In this document: positions 41,758-49,968 of the stretch, piece by piece | Layout of the letters: every line of letters starts with the position of its first letter | Numbering within the stretch: position 1 is the first letter of the stretch | Source: an uncultured Christensenella sp. | Lineage (GTDB): Bacteria > Bacillota > Clostridia > Christensenellales > Borkfalkiaceae | Direction: 5' to 3' | Assembly (NCBI GenBank): GCA_910585235.1 | Contig: CAJUCM010000005.1 | Span: 1 to 64,000, forward strand | Length of the DNA stretch: 64,000 bases | Notes under the pieces: generated by a model | Databases searched by the model: none | What the model was told of the DNA's origin: nothing | What the model saw: only the letters and a program-made list of their open reading frames with translations | Position numbers and translations under genes: made by a program

Positions 41758-41785
41758 ATTATAACACAGCTTTCTGATTTGTCAA
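41758..41785 (-). promoter_or_regulatory. Sigma-A promoter of the candidate RNA
   Basis: Minus strand: -35 TTGACA (41785-41780), 16-bp spacer, -10 TATAAT (41763-41758), 28 bp after the gerC stop codon. Confidence 0.85.
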
Positions 41786-41812
41786 TAGGTTTCGGAAAAA
41801 TTTTTTGAAAAA

Positions 41813-43003
41813 TTATTTGGCGCTTTTGATACTGATTTCATAGGTCGCGGGAACGGCGGAAAGGAGCGTATCCTTCCATTCTTCATATTTACTTTTTGAG
41901 GAGCGGAAGAGGCTCTCGTTGAGTTTGAAAAGGTCGCATCCGCTCTGACGGCTGATTTCAAAAACCTGTTTTACGGTCTCCTCCACATTTTTTTTGGCGT
42001 TGCCGAGAAGTTCTTCCGAAAGTTCGGCATGGGCTACGTCCTCGATTTCGACGGGGACCGTGCGGTTGAAGAGCCGGACGGTGAGTTCGACTTTGACGGT
42101 GACTTTGGGCGCTCCCTTTGTGCTGAGCGAAACGCCGCCTTTGTCGTCGAGTACGGTAAGCGATACGGAGTGCCCGTTTTCTTCCGCAAGAAGATAGCCG
42201 TTAAAAATCTTTCCCTCGATCAGATTGAACGCAAATGTTTCTTCGGGATTGAGAAGGGCGACCTGTTTTCCCTCATAAAAGAGCGCAGTGCGCTCCGCGC
42301 AGTAAGTCTTTTGTTCTTTCTGCTGTCCGCCGCCTCCGCTCTGCCCGCCTCCGTTTTCTCCGCCGCTGCCCTCCTGAACGTGCTGACGGATATACGGCAT
42401 ATACCCGCTCTTCGTCGCGCCGTGATAGCCGATCGCAAATTCTCGGAGCGACATTTTAACCGCCTTGCCCGATTTAATGTTCGTATCGGAAAAGAGTTTG
42501 CTGATCGCCTGCGACGAGGTGTTTGCGACGGCGCTTTCGGAAGTGAGCAGATCCTGCGCCGTTCCCTCGCATACGGCGACGTAGCACCCGTCGGACATAT
42601 ATTCGTTGCGCAGGAAAAAGTCGAACGCGTCGAATACGTTTTCCGCGGCGGTCTCCTCGCCGAGGACGATCAGATTGCAGAATACGAACTTCGGTACCCA
42701 GCCCGTCTTGCAGTAAATATCCGAAACGCAGTCCGCGATCGTCTCGCCCTCTGCGATAAAGTTTACGCTCGAAGTTCCGCCCGTCGTGCGATCGACCCCT
42801 TTGGGCACGGCGATCTGCGCGGTCAGCGTGTAGCCCTCGTCGCCCTTTCTGTCTATACCCGCCGCAAGAATGATCGCGGTCTTTTGAATATCCACCAAAC
42901 CGAAGTCGTTCAGAAAGAAATAAAACGCGATCACAATGCCGAGGACGAGCCACAGTTTTGCGGGAATGGATTTCAGGAATTTGTTGAATTTATTCTGTTT
43001 CAC
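41813..43003 (-). CDS. gerC: Spore germination protein, GerC family
   Basis: Third component of a GerA-type nutrient germinant receptor in the inner spore membrane. 396 residues. The N-terminus has one transmembrane segment (residues 17-33) but no lipobox Cys, so it appears membrane-anchored rather than lipid-modified as in Bacillus GerAC. AIILAAGIDRKGDEGYTLTAQIAVP is the N-terminal Ger(x)C domain start and the C-terminal half has VTVKVELTVRLFN. The gene overlaps gerB by 14 bp. The germinant is unknown. Confidence 0.88.
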   Translation of the reverse strand: MKQNKFNKFLKSIPAKLWLVLGIVIAFYFFLNDFGLVDIQKTAIILAAGIDRKGDEGYTLTAQIAVPKGVDRTTGGTSSVNFIAEGETIADCVSDIYCKTGWVPKFVFCNLIVLGEETAAENVFDAFDFFLRNEYMSDGCYVAVCEGTAQDLLTSESAVANTSSQAISKLFSDTNIKSGKAVKMSLREFAIGYHGATKSGYMPYIRQHVQEGSGGENGGGQSGGGGQQKEQKTYCAERTALFYEGKQVALLNPEETFAFNLIEGKIFNGYLLAEENGHSVSLTVLDDKGGVSLSTKGAPKVTVKVELTVRLFNRTVPVEIEDVAHAELSEELLGNAKKNVEETVKQVFEISRQSGCDLFKLNESLFRSSKSKYEEWKDTLLSAVPATYEISIKSAK

Positions 43004-44075
43004 GGCGTCTCCTTATTTTGAATAACAGCATCAGCGCGGGCAAAAGCAGGGCGAATATAGGGAAGATCCAGAAGAGATTGACGCAGACCGCCTGATTCAG
43101 CGAACTGTACCGATAGTCGAGCAGGATCGTGAGCGCAAGCATGACGGCGTTGACCGCGATCGAGAGGAGCGCCGGCAGAAGCCGTTTTTCTCTGCTGCCG
43201 TAGGATTGTCTTAAAAGTTCGATCCCTGCCTGCAAGGGGAGAATCGCGTAGAACGCCATGACGAGCGAGAGCGAATAGATAAAGAGGTAATCGATCCTCC
43301 CCACCGTCTCGATCCCCGAAAAATAGCGGGTCGTCTTTGTAAAGGCGAATTGCTGACTGACGGAAATATCCTCAAACACGCCGTAAAACACCGCGAGGAA
43401 GAGAAGCACTGCGGCGGCGCCCGCAAGATAGGACAGAAGCCCCTTCCAGGGGAGCCCTTTTTTATAGTCAATCTTTCCGAGAAACGAAAGGAGAATCGCG
43501 GAATCGAAGAACCAGCTCATGTTATAGGCAAAGCCCTGAAAAACGTTTTTTGCGCCCGACTGCAACGCGGGGGCAAGCGCGCCGAAGTCGGCGGCTCCCA
43601 CCGAAAGCATGATGATGCCGATAAACGCCGCGATCGCAAGGGGCGCCAGTACGTCCCACATTCTGCCGAACGAGGAGAGGGGTTTGGCGCACAGATAGGC
43701 GGAAAAAATAAAGAATGAAGAGAACGCAACGATCGAGGGGAGCGTATCGTAGAACACGCTCTGAACGAAAATTTTCTGTTCGACGAGCGGGAGCAGCGCC
43801 GCGAAAAAGAAGAAGAGCGAAAATACGGTCAGAACGATCCGCGCCGTCACTTTACCGAGTTTGTCCGCAATCAGTTCAAAGAGCGAGCGGTTGTTTTTTG
43901 CAAGGAGAAGAACGAGGAATACGATTGCCGCCTGTAATATAAAGTTCATCGCGGCGGGGAACAGCAAGTCGTTCTTGGCGTAGTGGACGAGGTTCGCGGG
44001 CATGAGAATGATTTTCCCCACGGGTGCGATCGCCGCCAGAAAGAAGCAGAGTTGTCTTGTGGATATTTTATTCAT
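42990..44075 (-). CDS. gerB: Spore germination permease, GerB family
   Basis: Permease-like subunit of the GerA-type receptor, related to amino-acid/polyamine transporters. 361 residues with about ten transmembrane helices; begins MNKISTRQLCFFLAAIAPVGKI and ends in a basic RRRRETE tail. The gene overlaps gerA by 8 bp and gerC by 14 bp, so all three subunits are translationally coupled. The Arg-rich C-terminal tail is encoded in the overlap with gerC. Confidence 0.9.
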   Translation of the reverse strand: MNKISTRQLCFFLAAIAPVGKIILMPANLVHYAKNDLLFPAAMNFILQAAIVFLVLLLAKNNRSLFELIADKLGKVTARIVLTVFSLFFFFAALLPLVEQKIFVQSVFYDTLPSIVAFSSFFIFSAYLCAKPLSSFGRMWDVLAPLAIAAFIGIIMLSVGAADFGALAPALQSGAKNVFQGFAYNMSWFFDSAILLSFLGKIDYKKGLPWKGLLSYLAGAAAVLLFLAVFYGVFEDISVSQQFAFTKTTRYFSGIETVGRIDYLFIYSLSLVMAFYAILPLQAGIELLRQSYGSREKRLLPALLSIAVNAVMLALTILLDYRYSSLNQAVCVNLFWIFPIFALLLPALMLLFKIRRRRETE

Positions 44076-45507
44076 GGCGCAGTCTCCTCTTGTTTTTGCT
44101 TCCGAACGTTTTCGGGCGCGTTTTCAGTTCGCCTAAATTATATTTGACGAGCGAATCGCGTAAATCTTTTCCGATCATGGGTGAGAAAGGCGCAACGAGC
44201 GGGGAGCCGAACGTATCCGTCGTAACAAGGTAGAATACGATAAATCCCGTCGCAAGAATAATGCCGTAAGTTCCGACGCTTCCCGCAATAAGGAGCATGG
44301 CAAGGCGCACGACCGAGGTTTCCTCGATGAGATTGGGAACGGCGTACAGACCGATCCCGCTGAACGCGATAATGATGATGGCGGGCGTTGAAACGAAACC
44401 CGCGCTGACGGCGGTTTCGCCCAATACGAGCGCGCCCACGACCGAGAGCGCCATGCCCACATACTTCGGCATGCGGATACTCGCTTCGTTCAGAATTTCC
44501 AGAACGATGAGAACGAGCAGCATTTCGAGCGAGGGGGAGAACGGCAGGTCGCGGATACTGCCGGAGATCGTTAAAAGCAGTTTGACCGGCAGAAGCTGTA
44601 ATTTGAAGAGCTGCGCCGCAACGTAGAACGCGGGCAGATAGATCGCCACGATCAGGGCGAACAGACGGATGAGGCGGGTAAAGGTCGCGCGGTACTGCGG
44701 AACGAAGTAGTCCTCGCTCGACTGAAAGTCCTCCACGATCAGATAGGGGACTGTGAGGGCGATCGGCGAGCCGTCCACGAGAATGCCAACTCTGCCCTCC
44801 GCGATCTTCGCGCAGAAGATGTCCGGTTTTTCCGTCGTGCCGACCTGTTTCATCAAAGACTTCGGGCGGGACGCAAGAAAGTGCGTGAGATAGGAAGAGT
44901 CGGGAATGACGTCGATGTCTATCTTATTGATTTTTTCCTTGACTTCTTCCACCACTTTGCGGACGCTCGTCCCCTCCAAATAGCAGACGGCGACAAACGT
45001 CTGGGAACGTCTGCCGACTTTCAGATATTCGATCTTCAATTCCCCCGTCTTAAAGCGGCGGCGGACAAGCGAGGTGTTGACTTTCACGTCCTCGATAAAG
45101 CCTTCGCGCGGACCTTTGATGGTGACGTCGGTAGGCGGTTCCGCGATCGCGCGGATAAATATTTTTTTTGTGCCGACGATAATGCCCTCGTCCATGCCCT
45201 CCCACAGCAGTACGGGATTGCCCGCAAGAATTTCTTCCGCGAGTTTATCGAGGGATTTTTCCATGCGCATTTCGGGAAAGGCAAGCCGTTTTCCGATCTC
45301 TTCCGCCGTCTTTTCCCCGTCGTAGTGAAAGAGGGGGCGTACGACGAGCTGTCCCAAAAGTTCTTTATCGCATACGGGGTCGGTAAAGAGGACGACGAAT
45401 TCGTCCCCCTGTCCGTCCGTAAATGCAAATTCCAGAATATCTTCCGCAGGGAGCAGTTTTTTTAACGCTTCCTGATCTTGTTTTAATTTTCCCGTAATAT
45501 TTTGCAC
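44068..45507 (-). CDS. gerA: Spore germination protein, GerA family
   Basis: Receptor subunit A. 479 residues from GTG 45507: an N-terminal soluble domain (TDGQGDEFVVLFTDPVCDKELL, then LLWEGMDEGIIVGTKK), the GPREGFIEDVKVNTSLVRRR motif and four to five transmembrane helices near residues 270-450. The start is GTG 45507 because it aligns with the usual beginning of the domain, and a sigma-G-like promoter ends five bases upstream; the frame remains open upstream but runs through that promoter and a terminator. No Shine-Dalgarno is seen. First gene of gerA-gerB-gerC, expected in the forespore. Confidence 0.9.
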   Translation of the reverse strand: MQNITGKLKQDQEALKKLLPAEDILEFAFTDGQGDEFVVLFTDPVCDKELLGQLVVRPLFHYDGEKTAEEIGKRLAFPEMRMEKSLDKLAEEILAGNPVLLWEGMDEGIIVGTKKIFIRAIAEPPTDVTIKGPREGFIEDVKVNTSLVRRRFKTGELKIEYLKVGRRSQTFVAVCYLEGTSVRKVVEEVKEKINKIDIDVIPDSSYLTHFLASRPKSLMKQVGTTEKPDIFCAKIAEGRVGILVDGSPIALTVPYLIVEDFQSSEDYFVPQYRATFTRLIRLFALIVAIYLPAFYVAAQLFKLQLLPVKLLLTISGSIRDLPFSPSLEMLLVLIVLEILNEASIRMPKYVGMALSVVGALVLGETAVSAGFVSTPAIIIIAFSGIGLYAVPNLIEETSVVRLAMLLIAGSVGTYGIILATGFIVFYLVTTDTFGSPLVAPFSPMIGKDLRDSLVKYNLGELKTRPKTFGSKNKRRLRHE

Positions 45508-45512
45508 GATAC

Positions 45513-45541
45513 AAGTATGAGAAATAATCGGGTAAGTATGC
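45513..45541 (-). promoter_or_regulatory. Sigma-G-type forespore promoter of the ger operon
   Basis: Minus strand: -35 GCATA (45541-45537), 17-bp spacer, -10 CATACTT (45519-45513), matching the GHATR / CATnnTA pattern known for forespore sigma factors. The -10 ends five bases before the GTG of gerA, again implying a leaderless transcript. Confidence 0.7.
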
Positions 45542-45558
45542 GGGCGTTTTTCCAAAAG

Positions 45559-45587
45559 AAAAAACCCGACCGCAAGTCGGGTTTTTA
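45559..45587. terminator. Bidirectional terminator between the BspA-like gene and the ger operon
   Basis: Stem AAAACCCGAC/GTCGGGTTTT with loop CGCAA and further T residues. It ends transcription of the BspA-like gene just before the ger promoter. Confidence 0.85.
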
Positions 45588-45608
45588 CTTCACCTGAGGG
45601 ATAAGCGT

Positions 45609-46556
45609 CTATTCCCAAACGGCGATTTCGCCATCGACGTAGTGCCAAAAATTCAGGTCGACGTCCGTCCGTTCGGTTTCCGAATAAAAGTAGATGTCCA
45701 CATATTTTACGAGTTTTAACATATCGTGCCCTTCCCAATATTCATAGGATTTTTCGGTAAAGACGCCTTTCAGACTTGTGCAATCTTCGAGCGTGTAATA
45801 ATCGAACGCAAGCGCGTTTCTGCCGTTATAAAAGACTGTTTCGAGACCGGTGCACCCTGAGAACGCCCGACTCTTTAATTCCGTCAAGCCTTCGGGAAGC
45901 GTGACGCTTTTCAGATTCGTGCTATTTTTGAAAGCGTATTCTCCGATCGTAGTCAAGCCTGATCCGAAAGTAATTTCCTGAATGCCGCAGAGGGCGAACG
46001 CCCAATCCTCGACGGTTTCGACCGTATCGGGCAAAACGATATGTCCGATGTTTTCGCAGTAATAAAAGGTATGAGCGGGAATCGAGGTGATGCCCGCGCC
46101 GAACGAAACCTCTTTGAGGTTTTCACATTGCTCGAAAACGTTGCTTCCCATTTGCGTTACGTTGTCGGGGATCGCAATGCTTTCAAGCGCAGTGCACCCT
46201 AAGAACGCCTTTTTTTCGATTTTTTCGACGCCTTTTCCGATCGTTACGTTTTTGAGCGCGGGACAGCCTGAAAACGCATCTGTGCCGATCACTTTTACGC
46301 TGTCCGGGATCGTGACGCTTTCCATTCCGAGAAAACCCATATGACCGATTTCCGCAACGGGCTTTCCGTTATAGGTGGCAGGGATCTCGATTTGCGTGAT
46401 CGTCGGATCGGCCGCCCTTGCCGCCGCACAAATATAATATGAGCCGTCGTCGCTCAGCGTATATTTGAGTATGTCGTCGTCGGTGCAGGCGGTAAGTCCG
46501 ACCGCAAACGTGAGCGACAGCGAAAAAGCCAACCCTGTTAAAAGTTTCCGATTCAT
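45609..46556 (-). CDS. BspA-type leucine-rich repeat lipoprotein
   Basis: 315 residues: a lipoprotein signal peptide (MNRKLLTGL, hydrophobic run, lipobox GLTAC, Cys about residue 24) then about nine LRR_5/BspA repeats of 22-23 residues (e.g. VTIPDSVKVIGTDAFSGC, LKNVTIGKGVEKIEKKAFLGC), and a C-terminal segment rich in aromatic residues. Such proteins sit on the cell surface and often mediate binding to host or other cells. GGGAG is placed before ATG 46556. A strong promoter with a palindrome at its start site lies upstream. The C-terminal domain of the protein at 34541 uses the same repeat type. Confidence 0.88.
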   Translation of the reverse strand: MNRKLLTGLAFSLSLTFAVGLTACTDDDILKYTLSDDGSYYICAAARAADPTITQIEIPATYNGKPVAEIGHMGFLGMESVTIPDSVKVIGTDAFSGCPALKNVTIGKGVEKIEKKAFLGCTALESIAIPDNVTQMGSNVFEQCENLKEVSFGAGITSIPAHTFYYCENIGHIVLPDTVETVEDWAFALCGIQEITFGSGLTTIGEYAFKNSTNLKSVTLPEGLTELKSRAFSGCTGLETVFYNGRNALAFDYYTLEDCTSLKGVFTEKSYEYWEGHDMLKLVKYVDIYFYSETERTDVDLNFWHYVDGEIAVWE

Positions 46557-46580
46557 ATAATTCTCCCTGAATGATAGTAT

Positions 46581-46596
46581 ACCGATTCGATTCGGT
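46581..46596. promoter_or_regulatory. Palindrome at the start site of the BspA-like gene
   Basis: ACCGA/TCGGT with a 6-bp centre (16 bp), overlapping the predicted +1 (about 46596). The position suits a repressor operator or a 5' mRNA hairpin. Confidence 0.4.
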
Positions 46597-46602
46597 GAAA
46601 TC

Positions 46603-46631
46603 ATTATAGCAGAGAATTTGAAAATTATCAA
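46603..46631 (-). promoter_or_regulatory. Sigma-A promoter of the BspA-like gene
   Basis: Minus strand: -35 TTGATA (46631-46626), 17-bp spacer, -10 TATAAT (46608-46603). Confidence 0.85.
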
Positions 46632-46676
46632 TGTTATTTTCAAAAATTTTCAGCCGGACGGGAAACCGTTCCCCGC

Positions 46677-46705
46677 TTGACATTTGATTGCGTGTATTTT
46701 ATAAT
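46677..46705 (+). promoter_or_regulatory. Sigma-A promoter of prmA, predicted leaderless
   Basis: -35 TTGACA (46677-46682), 17-bp spacer, -10 TATAAT (46700-46705), then nine bases to ATG 46715 without any Shine-Dalgarno. Confidence 0.85.
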
Positions 46706-46714
46706 AATCCCGTT

Positions 46715-47665
46715 ATGAAATATATCGAACTGACCGTACATACCACGACCGAGGCGAGCGAGCTCGTCGCCGACGCCATGTGGGAATTTTCTCCGCACGG
46801 CGTGACCGTGTGCGACGCGAACGACGTGATCGCGCTTCAAAAGGACAGCACCGTTTTCTGGGACTATATGGACGACGGACTGACCCCGACCGAAAAAGAC
46901 GTGCTCGTCAAGTGCTACGTCGAACCCGACCGCGCGGGCGAACTCGTTCCCGCGATCATGAAGGAGATCGAAATGAGGCGGGACAACGCTTCGGATTTTC
47001 TCCGTTTCGGCACGCTGGAAGATACCAAGCGCGAGATCGAGGGGGACGACTGGATCGACGTGTGGAAAAAACACTTCCGTCCCATTCACCTCGGCAAGAT
47101 CGTCGTCGTTCCCGAATGGATCGGATATGAAAAGCGGGCGGGGGAGGAGACCGTCCTTTTAGATTCCAATATGGCGTTCGGCACGGGCGAACACGAGACG
47201 ACTTCCATGTGCGTGGAGCTTATGCAGAAGTATCTCAAAGCGGGCGATACCTGTATCGACGTGGGTTGCGGAAGCGGCATTTTGGGCATTTCCGCGGCGA
47301 AGCTGGGCGCGGGCGAATGCTATCTTTCCGACCTCGACCCCGTTGCGGTGGAGAGCGCGAAACACAACGCGGAAAAGAACGGCGTTGCGGACAGAGTGAC
47401 GGTCGCGGGCGCGAACCTTTTGGAGGGGACGTACGTTCGCGCGGAACTCGCGCTTGCCAATATCACGGCGGAAGTTCTAATCTTACTTGCGCCCTCCGTC
47501 GTCGGTCATGTGAAAGAGAACGGCGTGCTCATTCTGAGCGGGATCATCAGGGAACGCCTCGAAGCGGTCAAAGACGTCTATCAAAAAGTCGGCTTCAACC
47601 TTTTGGAAGAGCGGGAAAAGGGTTCCTGGTTCGCGCTCGTTCTCAGAAAGGGGGCGCACTCATGA
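46715..47665 (+). CDS. prmA: Ribosomal protein L11 methyltransferase
   Basis: SAM-dependent methyltransferase that trimethylates lysines and the N-terminus of ribosomal protein L11. 316 residues. The N-terminal targeting domain has DDWIDVWKKHFRP; the catalytic domain has AFGTGEHETTSMC, the SAM motif IDVGCGSGILGISAAKLGA and ANITAEVLI. The ATG at 46715 is chosen because family alignment begins there and the promoter lies immediately upstream. It overlaps rsmE by 4 nt, a pairing common in Bacillota next to dnaJ; here it is far from dnaJ. Confidence 0.95.
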   Translation: MKYIELTVHTTTEASELVADAMWEFSPHGVTVCDANDVIALQKDSTVFWDYMDDGLTPTEKDVLVKCYVEPDRAGELVPAIMKEIEMRRDNASDFLRFGTLEDTKREIEGDDWIDVWKKHFRPIHLGKIVVVPEWIGYEKRAGEETVLLDSNMAFGTGEHETTSMCVELMQKYLKAGDTCIDVGCGSGILGISAAKLGAGECYLSDLDPVAVESAKHNAEKNGVADRVTVAGANLLEGTYVRAELALANITAEVLILLAPSVVGHVKENGVLILSGIIRERLEAVKDVYQKVGFNLLEEREKGSWFALVLRKGAHS

Positions 47666-48378
47666 GCGCGCCCAAGCGGTTTTTCGTCAGGAATATCGGG
47701 GAAGAAGTCGTGCTTTCGGGCGAAGAATTTCGCCATGCAAAGAACGTTCTGCGCCTTTCGGAGGGGGCGGAAGTCGTTCTCTTCGACGGGAGCGGAGCCG
47801 AGTACGCTGCGGTCATTACAAAGATCGGCAAGGCGGAAATGCTTCTGCATACCGTGAAAAAGGGGGTTTCCGAACGCGATCCCCGCGCGGATATTTATTT
47901 GCTTGTCGGCGCGCTCAAAGGGGATAAAACGGAGCTCGTCGTGCAGAAAGCGACGGAGCTCGGCGTCAATAAAATCGGCGTGTTCCATTCGCAGTACTGT
48001 TCCGCATACATGAACGAAAACAAGTTTGCACGGCTCAACCGCGTGGCGGCGGAGGCGAGCAAGCAGTGTCTGCGGGCGACCGTTCCCGAACTTATCTATT
48101 TCGATTCCTTTCAGCGCGCGATCGCTTCCGCGGAGGGATACGGAAGCAAACTCTTTGCCTGCGAGTTTATTTCGGAGAGCGAAGTTTCGTTGAGCGGTAT
48201 CGGGAACAGCGTGGCGCTCGTTGTGGGAAGCGAGGGCGGATTTACGCGGGAAGAATTCGAGTACGCGCGCAAAGAGGGCTTTCGGGGCGTGACGCTCGGC
48301 AAGCGCATTTTACGCGCCGAGACGGCGGCGATCGACTTTTTAAGTATCGCCGCATACTTTGCGGGGGAGTTGAAATGA
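47662..48378 (+). CDS. rsmE: 16S rRNA (uracil(1498)-N3)-methyltransferase
   Basis: SPOUT-fold methyltransferase that modifies U1498 of 16S rRNA. 238 residues. The N-terminal PUA-like domain begins KRFFVRNIGEEVVLSGEEFRHAKNVLR; the knotted SAM site has LVVGSEGGFTREEFE and LGKRILRAETAAI. ATG 47662 overlaps the prmA stop (ATGA), and its own stop overlaps the mtaB start in the same way, so prmA-rsmE-mtaB are coupled. Confidence 0.96.
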   Translation: MSAPKRFFVRNIGEEVVLSGEEFRHAKNVLRLSEGAEVVLFDGSGAEYAAVITKIGKAEMLLHTVKKGVSERDPRADIYLLVGALKGDKTELVVQKATELGVNKIGVFHSQYCSAYMNENKFARLNRVAAEASKQCLRATVPELIYFDSFQRAIASAEGYGSKLFACEFISESEVSLSGIGNSVALVVGSEGGFTREEFEYARKEGFRGVTLGKRILRAETAAIDFLSIAAYFAGELK

Positions 48379-49592
48379 AGGCGTGCGTATTTACCCTCGG
48401 CTGTAAAATGAACGAGGTCGAGAGTATGTCGCTCTGGTCGGGACTCGAAAAGCTCGGCTATGAAGTGACGGACGAGCTGTGCGCTGCGGATCTGTATCTG
48501 CTCAATACCTGCGCCGTCACCAAAGAGGCGGAAAAGAAATCCCGTCAGGCGATCGCACGGCTGAGAAAGTTCAATCCGCTTGCGCCCGTCGTGGTGTTCG
48601 GCTGCGCGGCGGCGCACGCGCCCGAAAGTTTTGTCAAAAAAGAGGGCGTTCTGTTCGTCTCCGGCGCGCAGGGCAAGGACAAAGTGCTTGCGCTCTTGGG
48701 CAAGGGGGGCGTCTATCCCGATTCGGACGAGCGCGTATTCTCCGAACTTCCCGTGCCCAAACAGAGCAAGACCCGCGCCTTTTTGCGCATTCAGGACGGG
48801 TGTGACAACTTCTGTTCTTACTGTATCATTCCGTATCTTCGCGGGCGCTCCCGTTCGAGGAGGGTGCAGTCGATCCTGAAAGAGGCGGAATGCGTGACGG
48901 CAAACGAGATCGTTCTGACGGGGATCGATATTTCTTCTTACCGCGACGGGGACACGGATCTGGGCGGGCTTTTGTATGCCATGCGGGAACTGCCTCTCAG
49001 GATAAGGCTCGGATCGCTCGAACCGCATATTATCACGCGGGAGTTTCTTGAACGTATCCGCGCGGCGGGGAACGTGATGCCGCACTTTCACCTTTCGTTG
49101 CAGAGCGGGAGCGATTCGGTTCTTCGCTCCATGAACCGCCACTATACGCGGGGAGAATATCTTGATAAGTGCGCTCTGATACGGGAATATTTTGATAACG
49201 CCGCAGTCACGACGGATATTATCGTCGGCTTTACGGGCGAGACGGAAGAGGACTTTCAAAAGTCGCTTTCGATCGTGGAAGAAGCGGGCTTTTCGCGCGT
49301 GCACGCCTTTCCCTATTCTCCGCGCGAGGGGACGGTCGCATATAAGCGGGGGGATACGCCCGCGGAAATCAAAAAGAGGCGCACGGCGGAACTTCTGGCG
49401 GCGGCGGACAGGGCGGAAAAAATCTTTCTTGAAAAACAGCTCGGCAAAGAAGCGGAAGTCCTCTTTGAAGAGGACGGAGGATATACCGAAAACTACGTCC
49501 GCGTCCATGCCGAAGGCGCGCGCGAGGGCGAACTGAAAAAGGTCGTTATCAAAAAAATCACCGACCGCGGCGTAATCGCCGAAATATTGTAA
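48375..49592 (+). CDS. mtaB: tRNA t6A37 methylthiotransferase MtaB
   Basis: Radical-SAM methylthiotransferase converting t6A37 to ms2t6A37 in tRNAs reading ANN codons. 405 residues. The N-terminal UPF0004 domain has three cysteines (TLGCKMNEVES, NTCAVT, FGCAAA), the radical-SAM cluster is CDNFCSYCIIPYLRG, and a TRAM-like domain forms the C-terminus. MtaB rather than MiaB is indicated by ELNTCAVT-like and TGIDISSYRDG context and by coupling to rsmE/prmA. The ATG at 48375 overlaps the rsmE stop by 4 nt. Confidence 0.94.
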   Translation: MKACVFTLGCKMNEVESMSLWSGLEKLGYEVTDELCAADLYLLNTCAVTKEAEKKSRQAIARLRKFNPLAPVVVFGCAAAHAPESFVKKEGVLFVSGAQGKDKVLALLGKGGVYPDSDERVFSELPVPKQSKTRAFLRIQDGCDNFCSYCIIPYLRGRSRSRRVQSILKEAECVTANEIVLTGIDISSYRDGDTDLGGLLYAMRELPLRIRLGSLEPHIITREFLERIRAAGNVMPHFHLSLQSGSDSVLRSMNRHYTRGEYLDKCALIREYFDNAAVTTDIIVGFTGETEEDFQKSLSIVEEAGFSRVHAFPYSPREGTVAYKRGDTPAEIKKRRTAELLAAADRAEKIFLEKQLGKEAEVLFEEDGGYTENYVRVHAEGAREGELKKVVIKKITDRGVIAEIL

Positions 49593-49621
49593 AATAGTAT
49601 TGTTGTTGTTCATTGCGAATT

Positions 49622-49825
49622 TCATTCGCAATCCATTCCTAAAAGGTAATCGCAAGTGCAATCGAATATTCGGATCAGCTTTATGACTGCCAATGCGGAC
49701 GGGATCCGTATTCCCCTTTCCCAACATGAAACGAGTGACTGCGAATAGTTTATCATACTTGCAAGTTTTTTCTGCGTAAGTTTTTTCAGCGATCTTAATT
49801 CTTTGATTCTCTTTGCGATGACCAT
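49622..49825 (-). CDS. Small XRE-family DNA-binding protein
   Basis: 67 residues forming little more than a Cro/C1-type helix-turn-helix (RIKELRSLKKLTQKKLASMINYSQSLVSCWERG). Such free-standing domains are usually repressors, often of their own promoter or of an adjacent gene. Codon use is AT-rich compared with neighbours. A TATACT lies six bases upstream of ATG 49825 with no Shine-Dalgarno and only a weak -35. It is convergent with mtaB and divergent from the HIT gene, so hinT may be its target. An 8-bp inverted repeat overlaps its 3' end. Confidence 0.75.
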   Translation of the reverse strand: MVIAKRIKELRSLKKLTQKKLASMINYSQSLVSCWERGIRIPSALAVIKLIRIFDCTCDYLLGMDCE

Positions 49826-49893
49826 GAGTCAAGTATATTCGATATTACAGGAAAATTTTCGGAATATGAGGAAGCTCATAATCAAGAGCCGAA

Positions 49894-49922
49894 TTGACAA
49901 TTTCAATCGTATATGGTATAAT
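49894..49922 (+). promoter_or_regulatory. Sigma-A promoter of the HIT gene
   Basis: -35 TTGACA (49894-49899), 17-bp spacer, -10 TATAAT (49917-49922). Confidence 0.88.
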
Positions 49923-49925
49923 AAA

Positions 49926-49952
49926 GCGGTCGCGGATAAAAACCGCGACCGC
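49926..49952. promoter_or_regulatory. Perfect 10-bp inverted repeat at the HIT start site
   Basis: GCGGTCGCGG and CCGCGACCGC separated by 7 bp, covering the predicted +1 (about 49929). It could be an operator or a 5' hairpin protecting the mRNA. Confidence 0.5.
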
Positions 49953-49968
49953 AAATTAAGGAGTTATC

